The notes below the pieces were generated by a model. The model was given only the letters and a program-made list of their open reading frames with translations, did not search any database and had not been told where the DNA came from. A stretch of 64,000 nucleotides of DNA from Clostridia bacterium (lineage in GTDB: Bacteria; Bacillota; Clostridia; Oscillospirales; Acutalibacteraceae): contig JAFSIV010000012.1 of NCBI GenBank assembly GCA_017439585.1, positions 1 through 64,000 on the forward strand, given 5' to 3'. Positions 55,605 through 64,000 of the stretch are shown in pieces; position 1 is the stretch's first letter; each line of letters starts with the position of its first letter. The position numbers and the translations under genes are program-made.

Positions 55605-56445
55605 ATTCTTCGTTTAAATCTTCTTTTGTTTGCTTTTTCCTTGTTACCAATTTCACCTGACTGCGATGCACCTTTCTGGGTATCGCATCGGGGGTTTCCT
55701 CTTTAACCCAGAGATTTCCTGTTATCAAATTAGCATCGGTAACTCTGGCTGTTCCCTCAGGGGTTTTAACCGTAGCTCCAACGCGAGGAGTTATGGTATC
55801 TAAATACTCATAAGCCTCCTGCTCGTATTTAAGGCAACACATAAGTCTTCCGCAGCTGCCTGAAACCTTGGTAGGATTTAAGGATAAGTTTTGCTCCTTT
55901 GCCATTTTTATAGAAACGGTTTGGAAATCATTTAAAAACCGCTTGCAGCAATATGGCTGACCGCAAATACCGATACCTCCCAAAATTTTAGCCTCGTCGC
56001 GAACACCGATTTGACGAAGTTCAATTCTGGTATGGAAATGAGCCGCTAAGTCCTTTACAAGCTCGCGGAAATCAACCCTACCGTCCGATGTGAAGAAAAA
56101 TACAATTCTTCCGCCATCAAACGAATATTCAACATCAACAAGCTTCATATCAAGCTTGTGTTTTTCTATCATCTTTTCGCAAACAGGCAAAGCTTCCGCT
56201 TCTTTTTGGTGGTTTTCTTCAACCCGTTTTAAGTCCTTTTCGGTGGCTTTTCTGAGCACCTTTCTAAGCGGAGGAGGTATATTATCGTCCTCAACTGCAT
56301 GAACACCGCGCTCAACGGTGCCTATTTCTTTACCGGTTAGCATTTCAACTATAACTTGGTCGCCCTTATTATATTTAAGACCGCAAGGGTCAAAATAATA
56401 AGCCTTGCCGCCCGGTTTAAATACTATTGATACAACATCTGTCAT
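55603..56445 (-). CDS. ricT: PSP1-domain protein RicT (YaaT)
   Basis: 280 residues. The opening VVSIVFKPGGKAYYFDPCGL and the EIGTVERGVHAVED line match RicT/YaaT. The conserved cysteine cluster (GICGQPYCCKRFLNDF and GSCGRLMCCLKYE) is the type that, in Bacillus, holds iron-sulfur centres of the RicA-RicF-RicT complex controlling RNase Y, sporulation and competence. It is encoded downstream of holB (27-bp gap), the same order as in other Bacillota, where tmk-holB-yaaT cluster. Start at 56445 with an AAAGGA site. Confidence 0.93.
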   Translation of the reverse strand: MTDVVSIVFKPGGKAYYFDPCGLKYNKGDQVIVEMLTGKEIGTVERGVHAVEDDNIPPPLRKVLRKATEKDLKRVEENHQKEAEALPVCEKMIEKHKLDMKLVDVEYSFDGGRIVFFFTSDGRVDFRELVKDLAAHFHTRIELRQIGVRDEAKILGGIGICGQPYCCKRFLNDFQTVSIKMAKEQNLSLNPTKVSGSCGRLMCCLKYEQEAYEYLDTITPRVGATVKTPEGTARVTDANLITGNLWVKEETPDAIPRKVHRSQVKLVTRKKQTKEDLNEE

Positions 56446-56472
56446 AAATATATAATCCTTTCAATTGAAGGT

Positions 56473-57399
56473 TTAATTAATCTGCATAACACTACTCACA
56501 AGCGAGCAATATAATAAATTCAAATTTATATTAAGTTCTAAGTTTTTTTCAAATTCAGAAAGCTCTGAATATAGTCTGAAAAGCTTTTTAGCTCTATTAC
56601 CCTCATTTTTAAGTTTAAGCTCTGTTACAATCAAAAGCTTTAATTCCTTTAAAAACTCCTCCGCTAAAAGACGGTTTTTCTCGAATGCCACAGTAACACT
56701 TAGCATTCCCCAACTATCATTTAGGTCCATAAATCTTAAAAATTCTTTTGCAGAGATAGAGGCTTTACTGTTTTTCTTTCCCGAAAGCAGCTTCAATGCC
56801 TTGCCGATATTAAGACCTGCTTCTTTTAAAGCAAAGGCTATATCCTCAGACGTATGCTTGCTGTTTTCTAAAATATAGTCAACCCCCGCCGATAACTCAA
56901 CCGAAGTCAGCGATAAAACCACCGAGCGCGAAATCACCGTTTCAAGCAAAGCCGATTTATTCTCGGCTATAAGGATAAAATAGGTATTCTCCGGAGGCTC
57001 CTCCAAAATCTTCAAAAGCGCATTTTGAGCCTGAGGATTCATATTATCGGCAGGGTCTATAATAAAAACCTTACCCTTTGCGGTATTCGGCTTTATAACC
57101 GCCTGTTCAATAAGCTCTCTGATTTGGTCAACCGCGATAAATTTCTTATTATCAGCAGGCTTTATAATCGTTATATCAGGATGATTATTGCTCTTTATTA
57201 AATTGCAATTAAGACAATTTCCGCAAGGCTTATCCTCACCCTCGCAAACCGCACCCTTGCAAAGATAGGTGGCTAGGGTATGTCTACCTGTTCCCTCGTC
57301 ACCCTCAATTATAATGGCATGAGGCAAACGGTTTTCTTTTAAAGCACTAGAAACCGCATTTGCAATCTTCTCGTTGCCAACAAGCGGAAAAGCCATCAT
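56473..57399 (-). CDS. holB: DNA polymerase III delta' subunit
   Basis: 308 residues of the clamp-loader AAA+ type. It shows the P-loop-like EGDEGTGRHTLA (Arg replaces the usual Lys), a zinc-module cysteine set CEGEDKPCGNCLNC, NALLKILEEPPENTYFI (sensor/SRC region) and an RSVVLSL line. The C-terminal collar domain is short. Its ATG overlaps the trpS stop by 4 bp (ATGA), so the two are coupled, and ricT follows. It loads the beta clamp at replication forks. The altered P-loop is compatible with delta', which need not bind ATP. Confidence 0.92.
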   Translation of the reverse strand: MMAFPLVGNEKIANAVSSALKENRLPHAIIIEGDEGTGRHTLATYLCKGAVCEGEDKPCGNCLNCNLIKSNNHPDITIIKPADNKKFIAVDQIRELIEQAVIKPNTAKGKVFIIDPADNMNPQAQNALLKILEEPPENTYFILIAENKSALLETVISRSVVLSLTSVELSAGVDYILENSKHTSEDIAFALKEAGLNIGKALKLLSGKKNSKASISAKEFLRFMDLNDSWGMLSVTVAFEKNRLLAEEFLKELKLLIVTELKLKNEGNRAKKLFRLYSELSEFEKNLELNINLNLLYCSLVSSVMQIN

Positions 57400-58403
57400 A
57401 AAACAAAACCGACCTTTTTCATAGCCTTATTATAGGTTTTATATGCCTGACGGCAAGCCTTATCAGCACCCTCTTTATAAAGCTGTTCGAGAGCTTTTTT
57501 ATCCTTGATAATTTCCTCATAAGAAGCTTTTATCGGGGCTAAGGTATCAGCAACCGCTTCGCCGACCGCTAACTTAAACTCTCCGTAGCCCCTGCCCTCA
57601 AACTCGCGCTCAACCTCGGCTACGGTTTTGCCTGTGACCGCGGAATAAATAGTTATTAAATTAGAAATTCCTGCCTGTTCTTCACAGAAGCGAACGCAAG
57701 CCTCACTATCGGTAACTGCTCTTTTAAACTTACGGATAATATCGTCCTTACTATCTAAAATAGCAACCCATGAATTAACATTATCGTCTGACTTGGACAT
57801 TTTGCGACTTGGGTCTTGAAGCGACATAACACGAGCACCGGTTTTCGGGATATATGGCTCAGGAATAGTGAAAACATCGCCATATTTATTATTAAATCTA
57901 ACCGCAATATCGCGTGCTATTTCAAGGTGCTGCTTTTGGTCTGCTCCAACCGGCACAAAATCGGGTTTATAAAGCAAAATATCCGCCGCCATTAAAACGG
58001 GATACGAGAAAAGACCAACATTAACATTTTCAGGATGCTTTGCAGATTTATCCTTAAACTGAGTCATACGGGACATTTCGCCAAACTGAGTATTACAGGA
58101 TAAAAGCCACGAAAGCTGAGTATGAAACGGCACATGCGACTGAATAAAAACAGTGTTTTTCTCAGGGTCAATACCTAGCGCCAATAATAGCGCATAGGTT
58201 GAATAAATCTGAGAACGAAGCGCCGCAGGCTCTTGACGGACTGTTATAGCATGAAGGTCGGCAACCGCAAAGGTGCAATCAAACTCATCTTGCATATTAA
58301 CCCAATTTTTAAGCGCGCCCAAATAATTTCCGAGGGTCAACATACCGCTCGGCTGAATACAGCTTAAAACCTTTTTCTTTTGTTCAGTTTCGATATTACA
58401 CAT
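57396..58403 (-). CDS. trpS: Tryptophanyl-tRNA synthetase
   Basis: 335 residues, a normal class I TrpRS. It shows SCIQPSGMLTLGNYLGALKNW (HIGH-like site), VGADQKQHLEIARDIA, and KMSKSDDN. It attaches tryptophan to tRNA-Trp. It is the first of three minus-strand genes (trpS-holB-ricT). Only 70 bp separate it from the YfhO-like gene, with no T-box visible. Start at 58403. Confidence 0.96.
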   Translation of the reverse strand: MCNIETEQKKKVLSCIQPSGMLTLGNYLGALKNWVNMQDEFDCTFAVADLHAITVRQEPAALRSQIYSTYALLLALGIDPEKNTVFIQSHVPFHTQLSWLLSCNTQFGEMSRMTQFKDKSAKHPENVNVGLFSYPVLMAADILLYKPDFVPVGADQKQHLEIARDIAVRFNNKYGDVFTIPEPYIPKTGARVMSLQDPSRKMSKSDDNVNSWVAILDSKDDIIRKFKRAVTDSEACVRFCEEQAGISNLITIYSAVTGKTVAEVEREFEGRGYGEFKLAVGEAVADTLAPIKASYEEIIKDKKALEQLYKEGADKACRQAYKTYNKAMKKVGFVL

Positions 58404-58473
58404 ATATAAATCAAATCCTTAGTATTATTTCTAATCAATATATTATAACATAATTTTTTAAGCTTTACAAGAT

Positions 58474-61104
58474 TTATTCATCTGAATCGTTTATAACATC
58501 AGGGTTTATCTTAAATCCGTTTTCAAACCCCTCGTTTATGCTTGGAATATTTATATTAGTATCAATATCCAAAATAGAGGGCTTTAAAAGAGCTTCTTCG
58601 GCCTCTATCATTTTTTTCTGCTCTTCTATTTCCCATTTTTTAAAGGTTTTAATCAACTCTTCGCCCTCGGGATAAACCGTATCCTTTTTATGCTTTCTGC
58701 TCCATAGAGCAAATGAAAGAATGTATATAAGAAATAGTAATGCAGTAAAGGTTGTTATGATTAAGCCAAGATTAAGTCCCGGTGTTATATACTTAAATTC
58801 TATTTCACTTTCACCGGCTGCCACCTTAACTGCCATAAAGCCCGCATTAACCTTTTCTATCTCGGCAGGTCTTCCATTTACGGTTGCAATAAACCCTTTA
58901 TCATAAGGAACAGAGAAAAATACAAGGCTTTCCTTATCGCGAGAAACGGTAGCAGTAAAGCCGTTTTTGGTATATTTGAAATCCTTTGAGGCGGTTTCTT
59001 TTAGCTTTTCGCAATCAAAACAAAAAGCTTCATAATCGGTTGAAAGAGAGGTTTCGTTTTCTGAATAAAAGCTTATATCCTCGTCGGTTTCAATATCCTC
59101 GAACATATACCCATATTTCTTAATCTGCTCTTTGTTTAAAACAACCGCTTTAAGCATCATAGCTGCTCTTTTTTCATTAGTATAGCTTTCGCAAAATTCC
59201 TCGGTCATATAATAATCATAAGAAAAACCGTAGGGTATATAATTTTCGTTTTCATAGATATAAAAATCGTCTTCGGTTTTAAGATATTCATATCCCGGCA
59301 TAGCGGTCTCGCCTGTTTCTATATCAACAAAGCTTTCATATTTATGCTTGCTGTTTATAAGATATTTAACCGAAAGTAAAGACCTTAAAGCATAATAATC
59401 CTCCGAAGCCTCACTATTAACAATTCGCTCTATACCTATATAATCATAAAACTCCATTATGCTTGGAGATATAGTCGAATGAAAGGAAATATTTCCCGAA
59501 TAACCCAAAAACATAGTAGCGTTGTTCGGTCCGCCATAGGTTTCCACGCGGTATTCGTCCCTTTTTGGCAGATTAATTTCGCCATTTATAAGCTGATTTA
59601 TAACAACATCCTTTGCATCGGTAGCGTGAGACCTGCCGCAAACCATATAAAAGTTTGCATAAACAATCGTTATTATACAAACGCAGGCGGTTGCCGTTTT
59701 GAAAAACAAAGCTTTATCTTTCTTAATAAGCTTTAAAGTGAAGCCTAAAATAACCAGGCTCATTATAGCTATAAAGCAGGTTATAATAAAGCGGGAGAGA
59801 TACATATAAAAGTCCTCTTCACTGCTTCCCTGACTAAATAAGCTAAACAAAACCTTACCGTTTTCGTCAATTTCTCTCGGGAAAAGACCTATAACCAAGC
59901 TTATAGCAACGGTTATACCCATAACCCATTTAAAGCTCGGCTTCCATTCTACCGAATTATCCTCAGTTAGCATAACGGTTGCAAGGCTTATCATAAGAAT
60001 CGGCATATAAAACCATCTGGTGTAGAAAGCTGTATTAAAAGCCGAAAATGCGCTGTTTAAGAAAGGCACTAATGCTATAAAAATACAAATTCCTATAAGG
60101 GTTTTAAGCCAATGCTTTTTGCGATTTTTAAATAAAGCGAAAATTCCAACCGTGCTAAACAACGGCAGCCAACCGCCGAGCGACGACCACTGCACCTTAG
60201 CGCCAGGGAAAAATACAGGACGGGCAGGAATATCGGGCGGGAAAAAGAAACACTCTAAAATATTTCCGTATATCTGCTCCTTGCCATACATTATGGCGCT
60301 CCAACCCAAAAGAAAACTATCAACTCGCGGATTTCCGATTATAGCTAAAACCGAGGGAAGAAGTATAAATGCAGATAGCAAAACCCCCATTATCCCCTCT
60401 AACCATATACATAAAAATCTCGAAAATTTGAATTTATATGCTCCTGTAAACACTCTTACCAAATAATAAATTATAAGGAAAATAAACATTCCAAAGAAGA
60501 AATAGTAATTTGATAAAGCGCATAAACCCACCATAAAGGCAAAGAAAAACCGCTTATTTTCGGTAACTAACTGTTCGAACGATAATAAAAGCAATGGAAA
60601 AAATACTATCGCCTCGTGAAAATGATTAAAAAATATATTATAAACCGCAAAGCCCGAAAAAGCATACATTAAACCGCCCAACCTTGCAGCAGCAGGCGTT
60701 CTTGTAAAACGGCGGATAAATAAATATCCCGTAAGCGCCGAAAGAGCGAATTTTAAAATAAGCAGAGGTCCTATAAAATAAGGCACCCAAGCATTCGGGA
60801 AAGGAAGTGTTATCCAAAAGAACGGACTTCCCAAAAGATAAAAGCTATAAGCACCGATAAAATTAGAACCTAAATCGGTATACTGACTCCAAAAAATCTC
60901 GCCCGACCTTACAGCGCGGTGGCACTCAGTATAAAAGGGTATCTGCTGAGCGTTAAAATCACCGTAAAAGGTAAATGTTCCGCCGTCTATTATTATATAA
61001 GGTATAAAAAAAGCCGTAGCGGTTAAAAGGGCTATTAAAAATGTACTTAAAGCTTTTTCTTTTTGCGGCTTTAAAATTTTAGCCTTTGAAACAGAAAAAT
61101 TCAT
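58474..61104 (-). CDS. YfhO-family multi-pass membrane protein
   Basis: 876 residues with about 12-14 helices, a large extracellular loop after the first dozen helices and one last helix near 810-830. The opening ITLPFPNAWVPYF and FNHFHEAIVFFPLLLLSFEQ resemble the GT-C-like YfhO family, some members of which glycosylate lipoteichoic acid in Bacillus and Listeria. The C-terminal tail is cytoplasmic and acidic. A role in cell-surface glycosylation is inferred from family. It is divergent from the HD-domain gene. Start ATG at 61104 with AAGGAT. Confidence 0.85.
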   Translation of the reverse strand: MNFSVSKAKILKPQKEKALSTFLIALLTATAFFIPYIIIDGGTFTFYGDFNAQQIPFYTECHRAVRSGEIFWSQYTDLGSNFIGAYSFYLLGSPFFWITLPFPNAWVPYFIGPLLILKFALSALTGYLFIRRFTRTPAAARLGGLMYAFSGFAVYNIFFNHFHEAIVFFPLLLLSFEQLVTENKRFFFAFMVGLCALSNYYFFFGMFIFLIIYYLVRVFTGAYKFKFSRFLCIWLEGIMGVLLSAFILLPSVLAIIGNPRVDSFLLGWSAIMYGKEQIYGNILECFFFPPDIPARPVFFPGAKVQWSSLGGWLPLFSTVGIFALFKNRKKHWLKTLIGICIFIALVPFLNSAFSAFNTAFYTRWFYMPILMISLATVMLTEDNSVEWKPSFKWVMGITVAISLVIGLFPREIDENGKVLFSLFSQGSSEEDFYMYLSRFIITCFIAIMSLVILGFTLKLIKKDKALFFKTATACVCIITIVYANFYMVCGRSHATDAKDVVINQLINGEINLPKRDEYRVETYGGPNNATMFLGYSGNISFHSTISPSIMEFYDYIGIERIVNSEASEDYYALRSLLSVKYLINSKHKYESFVDIETGETAMPGYEYLKTEDDFYIYENENYIPYGFSYDYYMTEEFCESYTNEKRAAMMLKAVVLNKEQIKKYGYMFEDIETDEDISFYSENETSLSTDYEAFCFDCEKLKETASKDFKYTKNGFTATVSRDKESLVFFSVPYDKGFIATVNGRPAEIEKVNAGFMAVKVAAGESEIEFKYITPGLNLGLIITTFTALLFLIYILSFALWSRKHKKDTVYPEGEELIKTFKKWEIEEQKKMIEAEEALLKPSILDIDTNINIPSINEGFENGFKINPDVINDSDE

Positions 61105-61132
61105 TTATATAAATCCTTTTTAAATCTTTTTG

Positions 61133-61160
61133 TTGATATTATATCACTTAATGGTATAAT
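61133..61160 (+). promoter_or_regulatory. Promoter of the HD-domain gene
   Basis: TTGATA (61133-61138), a 16-bp spacer and a perfect TATAAT (61155-61160), 24 bp before the TTG start codon. Confidence 0.6.
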
Positions 61161-61183
61161 ATTCAATAAAGGAAGTGTTAATT

Positions 61184-61753
61184 TTGAAAAACAATTTTTA
61201 TGCAGTTATGTCCCGAATGAAGAATATCTACCGTTGGGGACTTATGAGAAATACCAAAACCGAAAATTTAAGCGAGCATTCCTTTGAGGTGGCTCAGATT
61301 GCGCACGCTTTGGCTATCATAAACAATAAACGCTTTGGCGGAGATATAGACCCGAATTTCACCGCTGTTGTTGCTATGTATCACGATTCTTCGGAAATTA
61401 TAACCGGTGATATGCCAACACCTATTAAATATTATAATAACGAAATTAAATCGGCATACAAGCAAATTGAAGCCGCCGCAGAAAACAGCCTCAAAGATAT
61501 GCTGCCCGAAGATTTTAAGGAGGATTTTCTCAAAATCTATTCGCCCGACGAAAAAATCAAGCGTTTAGTTAAAGCGGCAGATAAAATTTCTGCTCTTATT
61601 AAATGCACCGAAGAGCTTAATATGGGCAACCGCGAGTTTTTAGTTGCTGAAAAATCGGTCAGAAAAGCTATTGAGGATATGAAGCTTCCCGAGGCAGAGG
61701 TTTTTATGGAGGAATTTATGCCCGGCTTCTCACTTTCTATTGATGAGCAGTAA
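61184..61753 (+). CDS. HD-domain phosphohydrolase, YfbR-like 5'-deoxynucleotidase
   Basis: About 189 residues. The opening MKNIYRWGLMRNTKTENLSEHS and the HD metal motif (MYHDSSEIITGDMPTP) match YfbR, which removes phosphate from deoxynucleoside monophosphates. The TTG at 61184 sits 8 nt after AAAGGAAG; the GTG at 61175 would overlap that site. Monocistronic with a terminator at 61757-61782. Confidence 0.9.
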   Translation: MKNNFYAVMSRMKNIYRWGLMRNTKTENLSEHSFEVAQIAHALAIINNKRFGGDIDPNFTAVVAMYHDSSEIITGDMPTPIKYYNNEIKSAYKQIEAAAENSLKDMLPEDFKEDFLKIYSPDEKIKRLVKAADKISALIKCTEELNMGNREFLVAEKSVRKAIEDMKLPEAEVFMEEFMPGFSLSIDEQ

Positions 61754-61756
61754 ACA

Positions 61757-61782
61757 AAAAAGACGGCATCAGCCGTCTTTTC
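61757..61782 (+). terminator. Terminator after the HD-domain gene
   Basis: AAAAGACGGC and GCCGTCTTTT form a 10-bp stem with the loop ATCA, followed by a short T run. Confidence 0.85.
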
Positions 61783-61842
61783 ATATACGGGGGCAACTGC
61801 CCCTTTTTTTATTGTAAATTATTAAAATCTTTTCGGTAGGGC

Positions 61843-62088
61843 GCCAACCAAATATAATGGCGAAGCCGTTTCGTTTGGGGGTTAAGGCGACAGATATGCC
61901 AGTATAGAATAAATACAGACTTGACGACAAATTGAAAACTTTGTTTTCACTCTTTGTCGGCTTTTTAATATAAATCATACCTTGTCGCCTGAGGGGGAAA
62001 TCGAAATTCCCCCTTAGGCGAATCTTTCCGCCCTTTCTTTTCGCCTACATAAGAAAGGGCGTGCCCGTCGCGGCACGAGCGACAATAT
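61843..62088. repeat. ~246-bp structured direct repeat, copy 1
   Basis: Nearly identical to 63322-63568, in the same orientation. Internal hairpins include GCCGACAAA-type, GAGGGGGAA/TTCCCCCTC and CGCCCTTTC/GAAAGGGCG. There is no coding frame with a ribosome site. It is a multi-hairpin non-coding element flanking the cassette of two small genes. Confidence 0.85.
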
Positions 62089-62101
62089 TATAAAATTTAT
62101 T

Positions 62102-62854
62102 TTATTCCGTATCTTTAATGCAATTTTCACATAATCCCATTTCAGTTCCGTTTACTATATACCCTCTAAGTAAAACCGCTTCCCTACCACAAAATTCACA
62201 GGTTCCTACCCTTGTTGTTTTATTTTCATTGGCTTTATTATTAATTACTTCTACACTATCATATTCTTTTCCACAATAACTACATGGTGATTTTGAAATC
62301 TCTGCGCCACATTCACATCTCCACTTATGTGTTGCTTGCACATCTTCTTGCGCACCATTTTTTCCATTTGCTTTTTGCATTATTAAATTCCTAACATGAT
62401 TAGGATTTTCTAAACTCACTTTATACATACCTAGCGAAGTAAATATTCTCAAATTGCAATATTCATTTGTTTTTATATCCTGCGAAACTATTTCTATGTT
62501 TTTTATATTGGAAAAATTAATTTCTATAAACTTTTCAGAATCAACTTTTGTATATTCATCAACATATACTATATGTATTTTATCATCATATAAAGTGAGT
62601 TTATTTTTTTGCACATTTAATATTATTTGACTTATAGATTTTGCTTCCTTAGCACCCAAGCTCAAAGCCAGCGTCATGCCACCTATCATTAAGAAAATTG
62701 CAAAAAATTGAACGCTTTCTTCAAACTCGTATGCTTTACAAACAAAAACCATAAACACTGGAAAAAGTGCTGATATTATGGACGATATTGCAGTTTTCAT
62801 CATTTTAGAATTTAATTTTTCCTCAATTTTCTTATCATAATTAAAAACCATCAT
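62102..62854 (-). CDS. Membrane protein with C-terminal zinc ribbons
   Basis: 250 residues, not recognised. Two hydrophobic helices (about 20-75) precede a roughly 80-residue beta-rich cytoplasmic stretch, possibly PH-like (IHIVYVDEYTKVDSEKFIEINF). Two zinc-ribbon segments follow: WRCECGAEISKSPCSYCGKEY and GTCEFCGREAVLLRG ending LCENC. The start has AAAGGTGA. It is divergent from an XRE regulator, with which it forms a two-gene cassette between direct repeats. Function unknown; a membrane sensor or a phage- or plasmid-derived accessory protein are possibilities. Confidence 0.7.
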   Translation of the reverse strand: MMVFNYDKKIEEKLNSKMMKTAISSIISALFPVFMVFVCKAYEFEESVQFFAIFLMIGGMTLALSLGAKEAKSISQIILNVQKNKLTLYDDKIHIVYVDEYTKVDSEKFIEINFSNIKNIEIVSQDIKTNEYCNLRIFTSLGMYKVSLENPNHVRNLIMQKANGKNGAQEDVQATHKWRCECGAEISKSPCSYCGKEYDSVEVINNKANENKTTRVGTCEFCGREAVLLRGYIVNGTEMGLCENCIKDTE

Positions 62855-62945
62855 TATTTTTCACCTTTCAATTATACCATTCAAGTATTTTTTACTGTTT
62901 TGATAGTGTCCGTTTCATTTTTTAAAAATTCAATACCTTTTTCGC

Positions 62946-63022
62946 TTACGTTTATGTAACGTAATTTTAGCATGTTTTTATGTTATTGTCAATACGCTAA
63001 TATAACGTATTGAGGGTATAAT
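62946..63022. promoter_or_regulatory. Divergent operator and promoter of the XRE regulator
   Basis: Two inverted repeats are seen. The first is TTACGTT-TATGT-AACGTAA (62946-62964). The second is CAATACG-N9-CGTATTG (62990-63012), which abuts a TATAAT (63017-63022) placed just before the regulator's ATG. They are probable binding sites for the regulator itself. The gap of 174 bp has no other gene. Confidence 0.6.
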
Positions 63023-63028
63023 AATATT

Positions 63029-63283
63029 ATGAAAAAAATTTGCTTTTATAATAATAAAAATATTATTTCGGAAAGGCTAAAAAATTTACGAGAGGAAAGA
63101 GGATTATCGCAAAGTAATTTAGCCGCGAAATTGCAAACTATGAATGTCAATATCGACCAGCAAATGATTAGCAAAATCGAAAAAAACAACCGGCAGGTTA
63201 CCGATTATGAATTAGCCTGCATCTGCAAATGCCTATCGGTAACACCAAATGATTTATTGAATTTTTCTAATATGGAATTTTAA
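63029..63283 (+). CDS. XRE-family helix-turn-helix regulator
   Basis: 84 residues with one Cro/C1-type helix-turn-helix (LKNLREERGLSQSNLAAKL, QQMISKIEKNNRQVTDYELACICKCLSVTPNDLL). It probably represses its own and the divergent gene through the palindromes at 62946-63012. The TATAAT at 63017-63022 is only 6 bp before the ATG, so transcription would begin at or near the start codon; a GAGGG 12 nt upstream is the only candidate ribosome site. Confidence 0.9.
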   Translation: MKKICFYNNKNIISERLKNLREERGLSQSNLAAKLQTMNVNIDQQMISKIEKNNRQVTDYELACICKCLSVTPNDLLNFSNMEF

Positions 63284-63321
63284 CTTTTTAAATATTGTAG
63301 GGGATGGCATCCTTGACATCC

Positions 63322-63568
63322 CGCCAACCAAATATAATGGCGAAGCCGTTTCGTTTGGGGGTTAAGGCGACAGATATGCCAGTATAGAATAAATACAAAC
63401 TTGCCGACAAATTGAAAACTTTGTTTTCACTCTTTGTCGGCTTTTTAATATAAATCATACCTTGTCGCCTGAGGGGGAAATCGAAATTCCCCCTCGGGCG
63501 AATCTTTCCGCCCTTTCTTTTCGCCTACATAAGAAAGGGCGTGCCCGTCGCGGCACGAGCGACAATAT
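63322..63568. repeat. ~246-bp structured direct repeat, copy 2
   Basis: The copy of 61843-62088, with a few substitutions (for example GACGACAAA to GCCGACAAA) and possibly one single-base indel. The surrounding segment (63296-63652) also starts TTGTAGGGGATGG and ends CCCCTGCCCTACAA, an imperfect inverted pair, suggesting a nested repeat. The rest of the gap up to 63820 is AT-rich with no gene seen. Confidence 0.85.
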
Positions 63569-63825
63569 AAAATAATATTTAATTGGTATATTGTAAAGAA
63601 GTGGCTTGCCACACCGCTTTATTTTAAGCAAGAGTAATCCCCTGCCCTACAAAATGCAAATTGAAATGATATACTAAATGTCGGTAAATGCCATCACCTA
63701 CACCTCAAAGCAAAATTTTTACCTTGAATATATGTGTTATTTTTAGAAAAAATTGGGTTAAAATATGAAAAATCAGGTTTAATTTCAAAAAATTACAAAA
63801 TTATTACAATTTTATTAAAAAATGT

Positions 63826-63854
63826 TTGACATATCCTAAAAGCTATGATAAACT
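63826..63854 (+). promoter_or_regulatory. Promoter of the rpsL operon
   Basis: A perfect TTGACA (63826-63831), a 17-bp spacer and TAAACT (63849-63854), about 70 bp before the rpsL start. The leader between contains an imperfect hairpin around 63866-63888 (CCGTAATATGCG with TATGCGG). Confidence 0.55.
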
Positions 63855-63921
63855 AATATAGCATGCCGTAATATGCGAAAATATGCGGTTTGACTATTAA
63901 AAAAGAGAGGATGGTGTAAGA

Positions 63922-64000
63922 GTGCCTACGTTTAACCAATTGGTTCGCAGTGGCCGTGAAACTGTTGAGAAGAAGGCTAAGGCTCCGGCTCTTTTAAAGG
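63922..64000 (+). CDS. rpsL: Ribosomal protein S12 (5' end only)
   Basis: The first 26 codons of S12 run off the right edge: GTG start, then PTFNQLVRSGRE followed by TVEKKAKAPALLK, matching the conserved S12 N-terminus. A GAGAGG lies about 12 nt upstream. S12 sits in the small ribosomal subunit decoding site. Usually rpsG, fusA and tuf follow, beyond this window. Confidence 0.92.
   Translation, partial: MPTFNQLVRSGRETVEKKAKAPALLK

Noticed and set aside
58404-58473. T-box leader upstream of trpS
   Set aside because: The gap is only 70 bp with no specifier-type stem or antiterminator seen.
62102-63283. Toxin-antitoxin pair
   Set aside because: The genes are divergent rather than co-directional, and the membrane zinc-ribbon protein has no known toxin motif; a regulator with its target is simpler.

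Overview
The window looks like chromosomal DNA of a low-GC anaerobic Bacillota, most likely a gut Clostridia (Oscillospirales/Ruminococcaceae-like). The evidence is AT-rich sequence, AGGAGG-type ribosome binding sites with frequent TTG/GTG starts, RicT/YaaT, a flavodiiron protein with rubredoxin, a dockerin, a sortase-type surface protein and CUT1 sugar transport genes without their own ATPase. The species assignment is inference.

Layout. 1-550: an rRNA-type promoter and leader reading off the left edge, then tRNA-Pro(CGG) and a two-way terminator. 598-1830: trxA-trxB. 1974-10650 (minus): a five-gene cluster of ROK kinase, SIS isomerase, GH38 alpha-mannosidase, GH106-like hydrolase and metallophosphoesterase. 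10792-22347 (minus): two giant exported proteins. One carries a LipA/PtpB-type tyrosine phosphatase plus InlB-like repeats. The other carries a metallophosphoesterase, six repeat modules, an internal dockerin and a clan GH-A hydrolase domain. 22535-29982 (minus): CUT1 permease, binding lipoprotein, second permease, a membrane-anchored multi-domain glycan-binding-like protein and a GH lipoprotein. A divergent AraC regulator sits at 30421-31335. 31400-40187 (minus): GH42, beta-lactamase-fold hydrolase, GH38, and two (alpha/alpha)6-barrel glycosidase-like proteins. 40445-49133 (minus): a 2263-residue vWA/isopeptide-repeat adhesin with a PPQTG anchor, a Cys-rich small protein and a hybrid MerR-like/LuxR regulator. 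49293-53062: PqqD-like protein, OPT transporter and PepD. 53211-55181 (plus): four-domain flavodiiron protein and rubredoxin. 55603-61104 (minus): ricT, holB, trpS and a YfhO-like membrane protein. 61184-64000: HD phosphohydrolase, a small cassette between ~246-bp direct repeats, and the start of rpsL.

How it fits together. The central 40 kb reads as a glycan-foraging locus: surface binding and cleavage, lipoprotein-dependent uptake, cytoplasmic trimming by GH38/GH42/GH106-like/six-hairpin enzymes, and sugar phosphorylation and isomerisation. The strongest new observation is a 49-bp element (42 of 49 identical). It contains an inverted repeat TTTGTATA-N17-(T/C)ATACAAA and lies at the same position over the promoters of both the transporter operon (start 29982) and the GH42 operon (start 40187). 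This suggests that the adjacent AraC protein controls both. The second is the association of three phosphatase domains, two of them exported, with alpha-mannosidases, which raises the possibility of a phosphorylated-glycan substrate. All functional assignments were read by eye from motifs; no database search was run.
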